Shown in pieces: positions 53,139-61,645 of a DNA stretch of 64,000 nt (within the stretch, counting starts at the first letter, position 1; each line of letters starts with the position of its first letter). Location of the stretch: positions 62,001-126,000 of the forward strand of contig JAKLJP010000007.1 of the NCBI GenBank assembly GCA_023151115.1, read 5' to 3'. This stretch comes from Anaerolineae bacterium. Lineage in GTDB: Bacteria; Chloroflexota; Anaerolineae; 4572-78; J111. A program made the position numbers and the translations under genes. The notes beneath the pieces were generated by a model, which saw nothing but the letters and a program-made list of their open reading frames with translations, had not been told where the DNA came from and did not search any database.

Positions 53139-54368
53139 ATGCTCACTCTATCCGACAAACTCAAATCTCTGGGGGTCAAGCTGGGGGCGCGGGATTTGCA
53201 GCGTCCTGAGTCGCGTGAAGAGGCTTATGCCATTGAGCAGGTTGTACCGGGTCGGGTGCAGCCTACCGCGCTGGGTGATGCTTTTGTGGTTGAAACCGTT
53301 TACACCCCGGAGTACCGGCACGGCCAGGTGGGACTGCGCACGACGGCTTCGCTGCATACTATGGCCGAGTGGGCCGGTGAGCAGCGCCTGGCCGGCTGCG
53401 AGTCGCCGGGGTTGGTTTTTCTGGATACCGAAACCAGCGGGCTGGCCGGCGGCGCAGGCACTTACGCCTTTCTGATTGGCGCGGGCCGGTTTGAGGACGA
53501 CCACTTTCGCCTGCTCCAATTTTTTATGCGCGATCCCACCGAGGAGCCGGCCCAACTGGCCGCGCTGACCGAATTTTTGCAACCCTGCGAGGCCCTGGTC
53601 ACGTTCAACGGCAAATCGTTTGATGTGCCGCTGCTCAACAGCCGCTACACCGTCCACGGGCGGGCGACGCCGCTGACCGCGCCAGCGCACCTTGACTTGC
53701 TCCACCTGGCCCGGCGTTTGTGGCGGGATCGTCTGCCCAGCCGCGCCCTGGGCCAGTTAGAAATCCACATTCTGGGGGCCAATCGCAGCCATGAAGATGT
53801 CCCCGGTTGGCTCATCCCGCAGCTTTATTTTGACTACCTGCGCAGCGGCGACGCCCGTCCGCTCAAAGGCGTCTTTTATCACAACGCGATGGATGTGGTG
53901 GCTATGGCCGCGCTGCTGACCCACATGGCCCACCTGCTGGACGACCCTTTAAGTACCGCCCTTGAACACGGCCTGGATGTGGTCGCCCTGGCGAAATTGT
54001 TTGAAGATTTGGGCCGGCTGGAAGCGGCGGTACAATTATATGAACGGGGACTGGCTTACAGCAATCTGCCGGAAGAGAGCTACTGGGACACCCAGCGGCG
54101 CTTGGCGCTGGTCCAACGGCGGCAGGGAGACATGGCCGGGGCGCTGAACACCTGGCGGCTGGCGGCGGAAGGGCGGCAAATTTACGCCTACGTTGAGCTG
54201 GCGAAATATTATGAACATCAGGCCCGCGACTACCGCGAAGCGATTAGCTGGACTCAAGCCGCGCTCAACTTACTCAACACACCCACCTTTCCGCGCTACG
54301 AGCGCCGCCTCTGGCTGGCCGATTTGCAGCACCGGCTGGCCCGGTTGCAGCGGAAGTTAGACAGGTAG
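53139..54368 (+). CDS. MrfB/YprB-like DEDD exonuclease with TPR tail
   Basis: 409 residues from the internal ATG with CAGGGA upstream. An RNase-H-like exonuclease domain has LVFLDTETSGLAGG (D96, E98), TFNGKSFDVPLLNSRY (D162) and YHNAMDVVAMAALL (D252), the DEDD catalytic set. The C-terminal third (about 270-409) forms TPR-like helices (LEAAVQLYERGLAYSNLPEE). That order, exonuclease then TPR, is that of Bacillus YprB/MrfB, which acts with the helicase MrfA in repair of bulky adducts. Only the prenyl synthase gene separates it from the helicase. Confidence 0.88.
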   Translation: MLTLSDKLKSLGVKLGARDLQRPESREEAYAIEQVVPGRVQPTALGDAFVVETVYTPEYRHGQVGLRTTASLHTMAEWAGEQRLAGCESPGLVFLDTETSGLAGGAGTYAFLIGAGRFEDDHFRLLQFFMRDPTEEPAQLAALTEFLQPCEALVTFNGKSFDVPLLNSRYTVHGRATPLTAPAHLDLLHLARRLWRDRLPSRALGQLEIHILGANRSHEDVPGWLIPQLYFDYLRSGDARPLKGVFYHNAMDVVAMAALLTHMAHLLDDPLSTALEHGLDVVALAKLFEDLGRLEAAVQLYERGLAYSNLPEESYWDTQRRLALVQRRQGDMAGALNTWRLAAEGRQIYAYVELAKYYEHQARDYREAISWTQAALNLLNTPTFPRYERRLWLADLQHRLARLQRKLDR

Positions 54369-54471
54369 CAAGACAGGGTAGCAAGGTAGCAGGTCGCAAA
54401 GTCGCAGGGTTGAAGGTTACTACGGGCAAATTTATTGGCTACTGACATCTGACTACTGACTACTATTTTAA
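54364..54471. repeat. GTAGCAAG octads and CTGACTA heptads
   Basis: Words AGGTAGCA, GGGTAGCA, AGGTAGCA, AGTCGCAG are followed by CTGACAT CTGACTA CTGACTA. The same two-word combination occurs at 13550-13664. Confidence 0.85.
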
Positions 54472-54484
54472 GGGGGATAACGTT

Positions 54485-55510
54485 ATGGGCTTTCGTTTTC
54501 ATAAAAGTATCGGTTTGGGTAAATTTCTGCGGCTGAATATCAGCAAAAGTGGCATTGGCTTTAGCGCCGGGCTGCCGGGCTTACGTATCAGCACCGGGCC
54601 GCAGGGGGCTTATTTTACGGCGGGGCTGCCGGGCACAGGGTTGAGCTACCGCAAAAAACTCAATACGGCCAGGGGAGATCGCTCGACCACTTCTGCGAAA
54701 ACCAAAACCGCCGAGACAAAAACAGACGTACCCAGCCCCGGTTTTTTTGCGCCCCGGCACGAAAAAGAGCTGGCTAAGGGCCTTGAGGCGTATGAAGCCG
54801 GTCAAGCCGACGAAGCCCTGGAACATTTCCTGGCCGCCGCTGACGACGAACCTGGTGCAGCAATTCTGGCGGCCACGATCCTGGCCGAGCGCGAAGACGG
54901 CAGCGAATTTAAAGCCATCGAGCTGCTGGAAAAGGTGGTCCAGAGCGACGGCGAATTTCCGACGCCGTTGATGGAGAAATACCTGGCCGGGACCGAGATA
55001 GAAATCAATATCACCCCGCGCGTGACCGTAGCCGTGCCGGTGGACGGGTTGGCCGCCACCCTGCTGCTGGTGGAGCTGTACCAGTCCACCCGGCGTGTCC
55101 GCGAGGCTATCGCTTTGCTGGAGGAGCTGGTCGAATTGGCTGAGCAGCCGGTGCTGGTTTTATCGCTGTGCGAATTGTACGCCAGCCGGGAAATTTGGGA
55201 CGGCATCATCGAGCGCGCCCAGGGGTTCGAGCCGGTGGATAATGTAACCGTGGAAATTGCCATCTACTATGGCCGGGCCATGCAGGAGAAAGGGCTGCAC
55301 GATGCGGCCATCAGCGTCTTCAGCAAAGCCTTGAGCAAAAAGAAAGGCCGCCATCCGGACCTGCTCAATGAAGCGGCCTACTGGCGAGCCATTTCCTATC
55401 AAGCCCAGGGCAAACACAGCCAGGCCCGCAAAGAGTTTGAAAAACTGTACGCCGAAGCGCCCAATTTTAGGGATGTGGCCCAGCGGTTGGCCGAATTTTC
55501 GGTGAGATAA
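54485..55510 (+). CDS. DUF4236-TPR protein
   Basis: 341 residues. The N-terminal 60 residues are a DUF4236 domain (MGFRFHKSIGLGKFLRLNIS, GIGFSAGLPGLRISTGPQG). After a short charged linker, about 95-340 are helical repeats of the tetratricopeptide kind (LEAYEAGQADEALEHFLAAA, LHDAAISVFSKALSKKKG). No enzyme motif is present; a scaffold or binding role is likely. AAGGGGGATAACGTT precedes the ATG. Confidence 0.88.
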   Translation: MGFRFHKSIGLGKFLRLNISKSGIGFSAGLPGLRISTGPQGAYFTAGLPGTGLSYRKKLNTARGDRSTTSAKTKTAETKTDVPSPGFFAPRHEKELAKGLEAYEAGQADEALEHFLAAADDEPGAAILAATILAEREDGSEFKAIELLEKVVQSDGEFPTPLMEKYLAGTEIEINITPRVTVAVPVDGLAATLLLVELYQSTRRVREAIALLEELVELAEQPVLVLSLCELYASREIWDGIIERAQGFEPVDNVTVEIAIYYGRAMQEKGLHDAAISVFSKALSKKKGRHPDLLNEAAYWRAISYQAQGKHSQARKEFEKLYAEAPNFRDVAQRLAEFSVR

Positions 55511-55694
55511 TTTACTGTAGGTTTTTCGCAGCGCCGGTTTATTACATTCCCAAATAGTAGCACGATCCTCAATAGCCGACGTGGTTTTATAATTGGCAAG
55601 AGTTTGCCGACAAAATCACCTATCGTCGCCTGATTGGGAAGGGGAGCGGAATGACCGCTGACTCCCGTACCAGTGGATCATTTCCAGCGGTTGT

Positions 55695-56006
55695 CTATGC
55701 TGCCAAAGCATAGGGCTTGACCTCGCGTTCCAGTCGAGCTTCAAGCGCATCCGCCGTTACATCCAAATCGTAATCCATCTGCAAACCCAACCAAAATTGG
55801 GGCGACATACCAAAATACCGGCCCAGGCGCAGGGCAGTGTCAGCAGTGATGTTGCGTTTACCCAGTACGATCTCATTGATCCGGCGCGGCGGCACACCCA
55901 TATCCAGGGCCAGGCGATTCTGGCTCAGGCCCATTGGCTTCAAAAATTCTTCCAGCAAAATCTCTCCGGGATGAACAGGCTTCAGTCTTAGGTCCGGCAT
56001 CGTCAT
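55695..56006 (-). CDS. higA: HigA-type antitoxin
   Basis: 103 residues. The HigA/VapI pattern is clear: KPVHPGEILLEEFLKPMGLSQNRLALDMGVPPRRINEIVLGKRNIT with the helix-turn-helix. It neutralises the HigB-like toxin encoded just upstream and represses the pair. The ATG at 56006 is very close to GGAG; the one at 56000 has better spacing. Confidence 0.93.
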   Translation of the reverse strand: MTMPDLRLKPVHPGEILLEEFLKPMGLSQNRLALDMGVPPRRINEIVLGKRNITADTALRLGRYFGMSPQFWLGLQMDYDLDVTADALEARLEREVKPYALAA

Positions 56007-56011
56007 TTCTC

Positions 56012-56296
56012 CTAATGATAATCTATAATTTCCACGTTGTGCGCGTCACCTTCCTGCCATTCAAAGCAAATCCGCCACTGATCATTGATCCGAATACTGT
56101 ACTGACCCAGGCGGTCGCCTTCCAGTTTTTCCAAACGATTAGCCGGAGGGATACGCAGGTCTTGCAAGATCACAGCCCGATTGAGCATTCGCAGTTTACG
56201 CAACGCTATCTGTTGAATATCGGAGGGTAACTTCTGGGAGCGCTGGCGATTGAAAATCTTTTCGGTTTCTTTGGACTTGAAAGACCGGATCACCAA
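56012..56296 (-). CDS. higB: HigB-type (RelE superfamily) toxin
   Basis: 94 residues of the HigB/RelE fold: an N-terminal strand (MVIRSFKSKETEKIFNR), two helices, then LRIPPANRLEKLEGDRLGQYSIRINDQWRICFEW, the family core. Such toxins cleave mRNA on the ribosome. The toxin gene comes first and the antitoxin five bases later, as is usual for higBA. An operator lies immediately upstream at 56303. Confidence 0.94.
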   Translation of the reverse strand: MVIRSFKSKETEKIFNRQRSQKLPSDIQQIALRKLRMLNRAVILQDLRIPPANRLEKLEGDRLGQYSIRINDQWRICFEWQEGDAHNVEIIDYH

Positions 56297-56302
56297 GAAA
56301 TT

Positions 56303-56337
56303 ATATAACGCAATGCGTTAAACGTCAAGCGTTATAT
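56303..56337. promoter_or_regulatory. HigA operator candidate
   Basis: Outer arms ATATAACGC and GCGTTATAT are a perfect inverted repeat 17 bases apart; nested inside is AACGC-AAT-GCGTT. It lies six bases before the toxin start, where HigA would act. Confidence 0.75.
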
Positions 56338-56338
56338 C

Positions 56339-57466
56339 TTAAATTCTGACCCGCACCGGCCGGCGGAAGAAAATATCGGACCGGGCGCCGGTGTTGACTT
56401 CCCGGGCCGATTTGGGCCACAGGCCGGGGATAGCCTGACCGCACTTGGGACACTGGCCCGCGTCGGTCAGGTGATAGCCCAAGATAACGTAGCCGTAACG
56501 CTCGATCAGCAGGGTTTGGCAGCCGGGGCAGTAAGTGTTCTCCCAATTGCCGACCTCGCCGGGGCGGTTGCCGGCGTAGACAAAATGCAGGCCGGCCTCG
56601 GCCCCAATCTCGGCGGCCCGGATGAGGGTGGCCGCGCTGGTGTTGTCGGGGTCGGTCATTTTGTAATCCTTGTGAAAGGCAGTCACGTGCCAGGGAATAT
56701 CGGGCGACACCCCGGCGATAAAGCGGGCGGCCTCCCACAACTCCTCGTTGGAGTCGTTGAAGCCGGGAATGACCAGGGTCAGCACTTCCAGCCAGAAACC
56801 GCGCTTGTACAGTTCCTCAATCGTCCACAACACATGTTTGACCTGCCCACCTAAGGCCCGGTAATTCTTCTGCTGCATGGACTTCAAATCCACTTTGTAG
56901 CAGTCGGTGTAAGGTTTGATGAAATCTAGCGCCTCCGGGGTAGCGTTGCCGTTGGAGACAAAGCCGGTCAGCAGCCCGGCGGCTTTGGCCTGCTTGAAAA
57001 TCTCCATAGACCACTCGGCGGTGATGAGCGGCTCGTTATAGCTGCTGACCACCAGCCGCGCGCCGGTGCGTTGGGCGGTTTTTATCAGGTCGGCGGGGGT
57101 GAAATGAGTCGGCATGACTCCGGCGGCAGAGTCACGCAAAGCCTGGGAAGTGACCCAATTCTGGCAGTAGCCGCAGTGAAAGTCGCAGCCGAGCATGCCA
57201 AAGGTCAAGGCGTTGCTGCCGGGCAGGGCGTGGAAATAAGGTTTTTTCTCCACCGGGTCGCTCTGCACGCCAGCGGCGTAGCCGTAAGGGACGCGCAAGA
57301 CGCCACCCTCGTTGTACCGAACCTGGCAAATGCCGCGCTGGCCGGGGAAGATCAAGCAGCGATGGCCGCAGGCAAAACAGCGCAGCTTGTCGTTTTCTAA
57401 TTTTTCATACAATTCACCATCGATGGTGGCCGCATCGAGAGCGTCTTGCAAGGTAATGGTTGCCAT
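56339..57466 (-). CDS. amrS: AmmeMemoRadiSam-type radical SAM enzyme (AmrS)
   Basis: 375 residues. The [4Fe-4S]-binding motif is CDFHCGYCQNW (C-x3-C-x2-C). N-terminal RCFACGHRCLIFPGQRGICQVRYN is the family opener, and the C-terminal CPGCQTLLIERYGY...CPKCGQ is a zinc-type pair. It is related to pyruvate-formate-lyase activases, but the usual AMMECR1 and MEMO partner genes are not in the window. A sigma70-like promoter lies 25-52 bases upstream. Its substrate is unknown. Confidence 0.9.
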   Translation of the reverse strand: MATITLQDALDAATIDGELYEKLENDKLRCFACGHRCLIFPGQRGICQVRYNEGGVLRVPYGYAAGVQSDPVEKKPYFHALPGSNALTFGMLGCDFHCGYCQNWVTSQALRDSAAGVMPTHFTPADLIKTAQRTGARLVVSSYNEPLITAEWSMEIFKQAKAAGLLTGFVSNGNATPEALDFIKPYTDCYKVDLKSMQQKNYRALGGQVKHVLWTIEELYKRGFWLEVLTLVIPGFNDSNEELWEAARFIAGVSPDIPWHVTAFHKDYKMTDPDNTSAATLIRAAEIGAEAGLHFVYAGNRPGEVGNWENTYCPGCQTLLIERYGYVILGYHLTDAGQCPKCGQAIPGLWPKSAREVNTGARSDIFFRRPVRVRI

Positions 57467-57490
57467 AAAAACACCTCTTTCTCACCAGAT

Positions 57491-57518
57491 ATTTTACCCT
57501 GCCGGAAAGAGGTGTCAA
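57491..57518 (-). promoter_or_regulatory. sigma70-like promoter of amrS
   Basis: Reading leftward: TTGACA (57518-57513), a 16-base spacer and TAAAAT (57496-57491), with the start codon 25 bases further. Confidence 0.6.
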
Positions 57519-57521
57519 CGG

Positions 57522-57575
57522 GATACGTGATGCGTGAAACGTGATGTGTGATAGGCTTTTCACGCATCACGCATC
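57522..57575. repeat. GATGCGT heptad array with hairpin
   Basis: GATACGT GATGCGT GAAACGT GATGTGT GATAGGC is an exact 7-nt array; it pairs with TTTCACGCATCACGCATCAT on the right. Same word family as 10052-10105. Confidence 0.88.
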
Positions 57576-58716
57576 ATCTGTCCTCTAACGGTATCCACTC
57601 TCGATTCTTTGGCCCAACATAAACCGACTGCGGGCGAATGATACGGTTAAGCTGCTGCTGCTCGAAGCAGTGGGCAATCCAGCCGGCCACCCGGCCAATG
57701 GCGAAGGTGGGGGTGAACAAATCGGTGGTCAAATCGAGGCCGTGTAACAGCAGCGCGGTGTAAAACTCGACGTTGGTTTGTAGGTTGCGGCCCGGTTTGT
57801 ACTCGGCCAGCAGGGCGACGGCGGTTTGCTCGACCTGGCGGGAAAGTTGGTAAAGGGCCTGATGGCCGTTGCCTTGAAACATTTGGGCCGCTGCCGCCGA
57901 CAAAACTTCAGCACGCGGGTCGCGCACTTTGTAAATGCGGTGGCCAAAACCCATCAGCCGCTCGCCGCGTTCCAGTTTATCCCGCAGGTAAGCTTCAGCC
58001 CGGTCTGCCTCGCCGATTTGAAACACCATATCCAGAGCGGGGCCGGGCGCGCCGCCGTGCAGCGGCCCTTTCAAAGCGCCCAACGCCCCCACCACCGCCG
58101 AAATCAGGTCCGATTGAGTGGAGATAATCACCCGCGCGGTAAAGGTCGAGGCGTTCATGCCATGATCCACCACTGTGTTGAGGTAAGTTTCCAGACCGCG
58201 CACGTGCTCAGGGCTGGGGGTCCGGCCAAAGCGCATAAACAGATAGTTGGCGGCGTGGCCCAAATCGGGCCGGGGGGCAAGGGGTTCCTCACCCTGCAAC
58301 AGCCGCCCATAGGCGGCGATGATGGTGGGAAAAGAGGCCACCAGGGTCAAAGCCTGCTGCTCCGGGTCAGCCGGCCCCTGCAAGCTGAGAGTTCCGGCGG
58401 CCATCCGCAGGGCATCAATCGCAGCAACTCGCCGGGCTGCTGCCGTGCGCAGCAAATCGAGCGTGGCGGGGAGCAGGTCTCTTCGAGCGGCCAGGGCGGC
58501 GCGGAAGGACATCAATTCCTGGCCGGCGGGCAGCCGGTCGTGCCACAACAAATAAACGGTTTCTTCAAAAGTAGCCTGACCGGCCAGTTCTTCGACCGGA
58601 AAGCCGGCAATAATCAATTCGCCGGCCTGACCGTCTACGCTGCTCAGCCGGGTTTCGGCAGCAGCAACGCCTTCCAGGCCCGGCACAACCTGGGTAGATG
58701 TAAGCGTTTGACTCAT
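57574..58716 (-). CDS. citrate synthase family enzyme
   Basis: 380 residues from the ATG preceded by GGAGGTATCAA. Catalytic blocks are DHGMNASTFTARVI and GFGHRIYKVRDPRAE (two active-site His), and NVEFYTALLLHGLDLTTDLFT with the catalytic Asp region. Ends IIRPQSVYVGP. It makes citrate or 2-methylcitrate from oxaloacetate and an acyl-CoA. Its start overlaps the upstream methyltransferase stop (ATGA), so the two are cotranscribed. A second citrate synthase is divergent at 59718. Confidence 0.93.
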   Translation of the reverse strand: MSQTLTSTQVVPGLEGVAAAETRLSSVDGQAGELIIAGFPVEELAGQATFEETVYLLWHDRLPAGQELMSFRAALAARRDLLPATLDLLRTAAARRVAAIDALRMAAGTLSLQGPADPEQQALTLVASFPTIIAAYGRLLQGEEPLAPRPDLGHAANYLFMRFGRTPSPEHVRGLETYLNTVVDHGMNASTFTARVIISTQSDLISAVVGALGALKGPLHGGAPGPALDMVFQIGEADRAEAYLRDKLERGERLMGFGHRIYKVRDPRAEVLSAAAAQMFQGNGHQALYQLSRQVEQTAVALLAEYKPGRNLQTNVEFYTALLLHGLDLTTDLFTPTFAIGRVAGWIAHCFEQQQLNRIIRPQSVYVGPKNREWIPLEDR

Positions 58717-59417
58717 TTGATACCTCCAAAAGCGGCAAAACAACTATTTTTGTGCAGAATTTCCACCTCGCGGAAGCCAACGGCCTGCAGCAGGTCAAGC
58801 TGAAACATCAGTGGGCGCGGCGTGTCTTCTTCAGCGATATAGCCAAATACCTGCTCCCGATAACTTTCATCTTTGAAGCCGGTCAGATAATCGCTGTAGC
58901 GTGCCCACATCAAGCTTTGCACCACCGGGGTAGAATGTTGGATCAGGTCAGAAATCCACAGCGAGCCACCCGGTTTGAGGGCAGTATAACAGCGGTGAAA
59001 AACCATTTCCCACTCCGAATCCTCGCGCAGATGATGAAACACGGCGGCAGCCATAATGATGTCGAATTGGGCCTCGGCGAGTTCAAGCTCTCGAATATCA
59101 GTTTGAATGGGGGTAATCCGGCCTGTTGTGGCCGGCCTGATGCGTTCGACCGCCCGCTCCAGCATGGGCCGGCTCAAATCTACCAGGGTGACATCCAGGT
59201 GGGGTAATAATTGCAGCAGTTTGAGGGTGTAGTTGCCAGCGCCGCAGCCGATGTCGAGGGCGCTGGTGGCCTGGGGACTAATCGCCGCAGCAGCCTGGGT
59301 GATCAGTTCCAGCACCAGCGGCGCATCAATGGTGGCCGATTGGCCGGTTTCTAAATTGGAAAATCGCTCCACGTCGGCGTCAAAGCGCCGCCGAATTTGG
59401 TCTACGGTGGATTTCAT
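58713..59417 (-). CDS. class I SAM-dependent methyltransferase
   Basis: 234 residues from the ATG preceded by AAAGGATGTT; longer in-frame starts lie in a repeat. Motif I is SALDIGCGAGNYTLKLLQLL, then VTLVDLSRPMLERA, FDIIMAAAVFHHL and LKPGGSLWISDLI. It overlaps the citrate synthase start by four bases. The substrate is unknown. Confidence 0.9.
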   Translation of the reverse strand: MKSTVDQIRRRFDADVERFSNLETGQSATIDAPLVLELITQAAAAISPQATSALDIGCGAGNYTLKLLQLLPHLDVTLVDLSRPMLERAVERIRPATTGRITPIQTDIRELELAEAQFDIIMAAAVFHHLREDSEWEMVFHRCYTALKPGGSLWISDLIQHSTPVVQSLMWARYSDYLTGFKDESYREQVFGYIAEEDTPRPLMFQLDLLQAVGFREVEILHKNSCFAAFGGIK

Positions 59418-59717
59418 AACATCCTTTCGAAAAATAGAATAGTGGTCAGTCAATGTCGTTAAGTTAGTGTAGTTTAGCCCCTTGTGGGCGGGCACGAGGC
59501 CCTCTGCTACGTCCTTAACTTAATAACATTGAGTGGTCAGTAATCAGTAGTCGGTAGCCGGAATAATAGTCCCATTATAAATTAACTCATACAATGTTGT
59601 CAATATTGATTATAAAATCAATATATAGTAAAATAAAAATATCTCTCAGTAGTCAATAGATGATCACACTTCGATCTGACTACTGGCTACTAACTACTCC
59701 CTTCAGGAGGAATGAAA
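59418..59717. promoter_or_regulatory. 300-bp divergent intergenic region with an operator-like palindrome
   Basis: It separates the leftward methyltransferase-citrate synthase pair from the rightward citrate synthase. A hairpin repeat at about 59447-59532 (CAATGTCGTTAAGTTA against TAACTTAATAACATTG) and GGTCAGT/CTGACTA heptads at both ends fill most of it. An AT-rich perfect palindrome, ATATTGATT-N4-AATCAATAT (59603-59624), lies about 95 bases before the right-hand gene and may be a shared operator. No gene is seen. Confidence 0.6.
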
Positions 59718-60944
59718 ATGAGCCGAACTCAATATTTTACCGCTCAGCAAGCGGCCCACGAATTGGGCATCGCCTTGCCTACCTTGTATGCCTACGTCAG
59801 CCGGGGGTTGATTCGCTCCGAGGTGGCCGACAGCAGCAAGCGGACCCGGCGCTACCGGGCTGAGGATGTGCAGAAATTGAAGGAACGGCAGGCGCAGCGG
59901 CGCGACCCGGCCAAAGTGGCCGAGAGCGCCTTGCATTGGGGCGCGCCGGTGCTGGAATCGGCCATCACCCTGGTAGCAGACAACCGGTTGTACTATCGGG
60001 GTTATGATGCGCTGGAGTTGGCGTCTCGTTGTACGGTTGAGCAGGTGGCGACTTTAATCTGGACCGGGGAACTGGTCAGCGACCCGGCAGCTATGTTTGG
60101 CTCTGCCTGGAGTCCGCTGCCGCCGCGCTGTCAGGAGGTGCAGGAGCGTTTGATAGGCGTGCCAGCGATAGAAGCCTTTCAGGTTTTGTTACCGCTGGCC
60201 GCAGTGGATGATTTGGCTGCCTACGATTTACGCCCGCCGGTGGTCGCCCAAACGGGGGTACGAATCGTGCGCCTGTTGGCAACCATCGCCGCGGGCGACT
60301 CGGCTGGCGATACCCTCAGCCAGCGCCTGGGGCAGGGCTGGGCGCAAAATAGCCCCCAGACGGCCGGCTTAATCAACAGCGCCTTGATCTTGTGCGCTGA
60401 CCACGAACTCAACGTCTCTTCTTTTACCGCCCGCTGCGTGGCTTCGGCCGGTTCGACGCCCTATCAGGTGGTGCAAGCGGGTCTGGCAGCTTTGCAGGGA
60501 GTCAAACATGGCCGAATGACAGACCGGGTCGAAGCGTTTTTACGCGAAGCCGGTTCGCCCACCGGCATCCCAGCCGCTATCGCCGGTTATCTGCGCCGGG
60601 GTGAGGCGATTCCCGGCTTTGGGCATCCCCTCTACCCTGGCGGTGATCCGCGCGGCCGGTTATTGCTGGACCAAACTGCCACCGCCTTCCCTAACTCCCC
60701 AGCCCTGGCTTTGACTCAGGCTGTCGCCGCGGCCGTTTTTGAACTGATGGGGGAACATCCCACCGTTGATTTTGGCCTGGTGGCGCTGGCCCAAACCCTC
60801 AATTTGCCGCCCGGTGGAGCCATCACCCTGTTTGCCCTGGGCCGAACCATCGGCTGGATTGGACATGCTATTGAGCAGTACCAGCTTGATCGGATCATCC
60901 GGCCTCGCGCTCAGTACATCGGCAAACAGCCGGTGGAGTTTTGA
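59718..60944 (+). CDS. citrate synthase-like enzyme with N-terminal helix-turn-helix
   Basis: 408 residues; the second ATG is chosen because AGGAGG lies seven bases before it but only one base before the first. Residues 1-60 form a MerR/excisionase-like DNA-binding helix-turn-helix (YFTAQQAAHELGIALPTLYAYVSRGLIRSE...RRYRAEDV). The rest is citrate synthase: DHELNVSSFTARCV, GFGHPLYPGGDPRGR, VDFGLVALAQ, IIRPRAQYIG. The enzyme may bind DNA as well as catalyse. The divergent partner lacks the DNA-binding part. Confidence 0.92.
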   Translation: MSRTQYFTAQQAAHELGIALPTLYAYVSRGLIRSEVADSSKRTRRYRAEDVQKLKERQAQRRDPAKVAESALHWGAPVLESAITLVADNRLYYRGYDALELASRCTVEQVATLIWTGELVSDPAAMFGSAWSPLPPRCQEVQERLIGVPAIEAFQVLLPLAAVDDLAAYDLRPPVVAQTGVRIVRLLATIAAGDSAGDTLSQRLGQGWAQNSPQTAGLINSALILCADHELNVSSFTARCVASAGSTPYQVVQAGLAALQGVKHGRMTDRVEAFLREAGSPTGIPAAIAGYLRRGEAIPGFGHPLYPGGDPRGRLLLDQTATAFPNSPALALTQAVAAAVFELMGEHPTVDFGLVALAQTLNLPPGGAITLFALGRTIGWIGHAIEQYQLDRIIRPRAQYIGKQPVEF

Positions 60945-60955
60945 AAACTTAGCGT

Positions 60956-61645
60956 TTATATTTCCACCGACTCTCCCGGCTGCAACACCTTCACCTTTGT
61001 ACTCGTCTCCGCTTCGACGCGTTTGGCCCAGGCGTTGCCATCCTGGGCAATGAGCGGCCAGGTGTTGTAATGGGTCGGCACAGCCAGTTTGGGGTTGATC
61101 AACTTGACTGCGCGTAAGGCGTCGTCCGGCCCCATGGTAAAATTATCGCCAATGGGCAGGACCAGCAAATCAATGCCTTCTTCGCCGTAGAGGCGCATGG
61201 TTTCAAAAAGGCCGGTATCGCAGGTGAGGTAAACTTTTTTGCCTGCGGCGGTAATGAGAAAGCCGGCCGGGTTGCCGCCGTCGCCGCCGTCGGGCAGGCC
61301 GGAGCCGTGGTGAGCGATGGTCAATTTAACATAGCCAAAATCATAATTGAAGCCACCGCCAATGTGATGGGCGTGGGTTTTGTCTGCGGCTACCCCCTGG
61401 CCTTGCAGCCAGTTGATAATCTCAAAATTCGAGATCACCGTCGCGCCGGTGCGTTTGGCCACGGCCACCAGATCTTCCAGGTGATCAAAATGGCCGTGCG
61501 ACACCAGGATATAATCCGTCTGTACGGCGTCGGCCTTAATCGGAGCAGCCGGGTTGCTGGTAAAAAAAGGATCAACGATCAGCCGTTTACCGCCAATTTC
61601 CAGGGCGTGCGTGCCATGTCCAAGCCAGGTATATTTAATTGCCAT
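60956..61645 (-). CDS. metallo-beta-lactamase-fold hydrolase (UPF0173-like)
   Basis: 229 residues. The dinuclear metal motif is VSHGHFDHLEDL (HxHxDH), with later His in IAHHGSG and VPTHYN, and Asp in YLTCDTGLF. IKYTWLGHGTHALEIGGKRLIVDPFF is the start of UPF0173-type hydrolases. The substrate is unknown. It converges with the citrate synthase gene, 11 bases away. Confidence 0.9.
   Translation of the reverse strand: MAIKYTWLGHGTHALEIGGKRLIVDPFFTSNPAAPIKADAVQTDYILVSHGHFDHLEDLVAVAKRTGATVISNFEIINWLQGQGVAADKTHAHHIGGGFNYDFGYVKLTIAHHGSGLPDGGDGGNPAGFLITAAGKKVYLTCDTGLFETMRLYGEEGIDLLVLPIGDNFTMGPDDALRAVKLINPKLAVPTHYNTWPLIAQDGNAWAKRVEAETSTKVKVLQPGESVEI

Noticed and set aside
57469..57515. Hairpin ACACCTCTTTC/GAAAGAGGTGT hiding the amrS ribosome site
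   Set aside because: The distal arm overlaps the -35 box of the likely promoter and so would not be transcribed.
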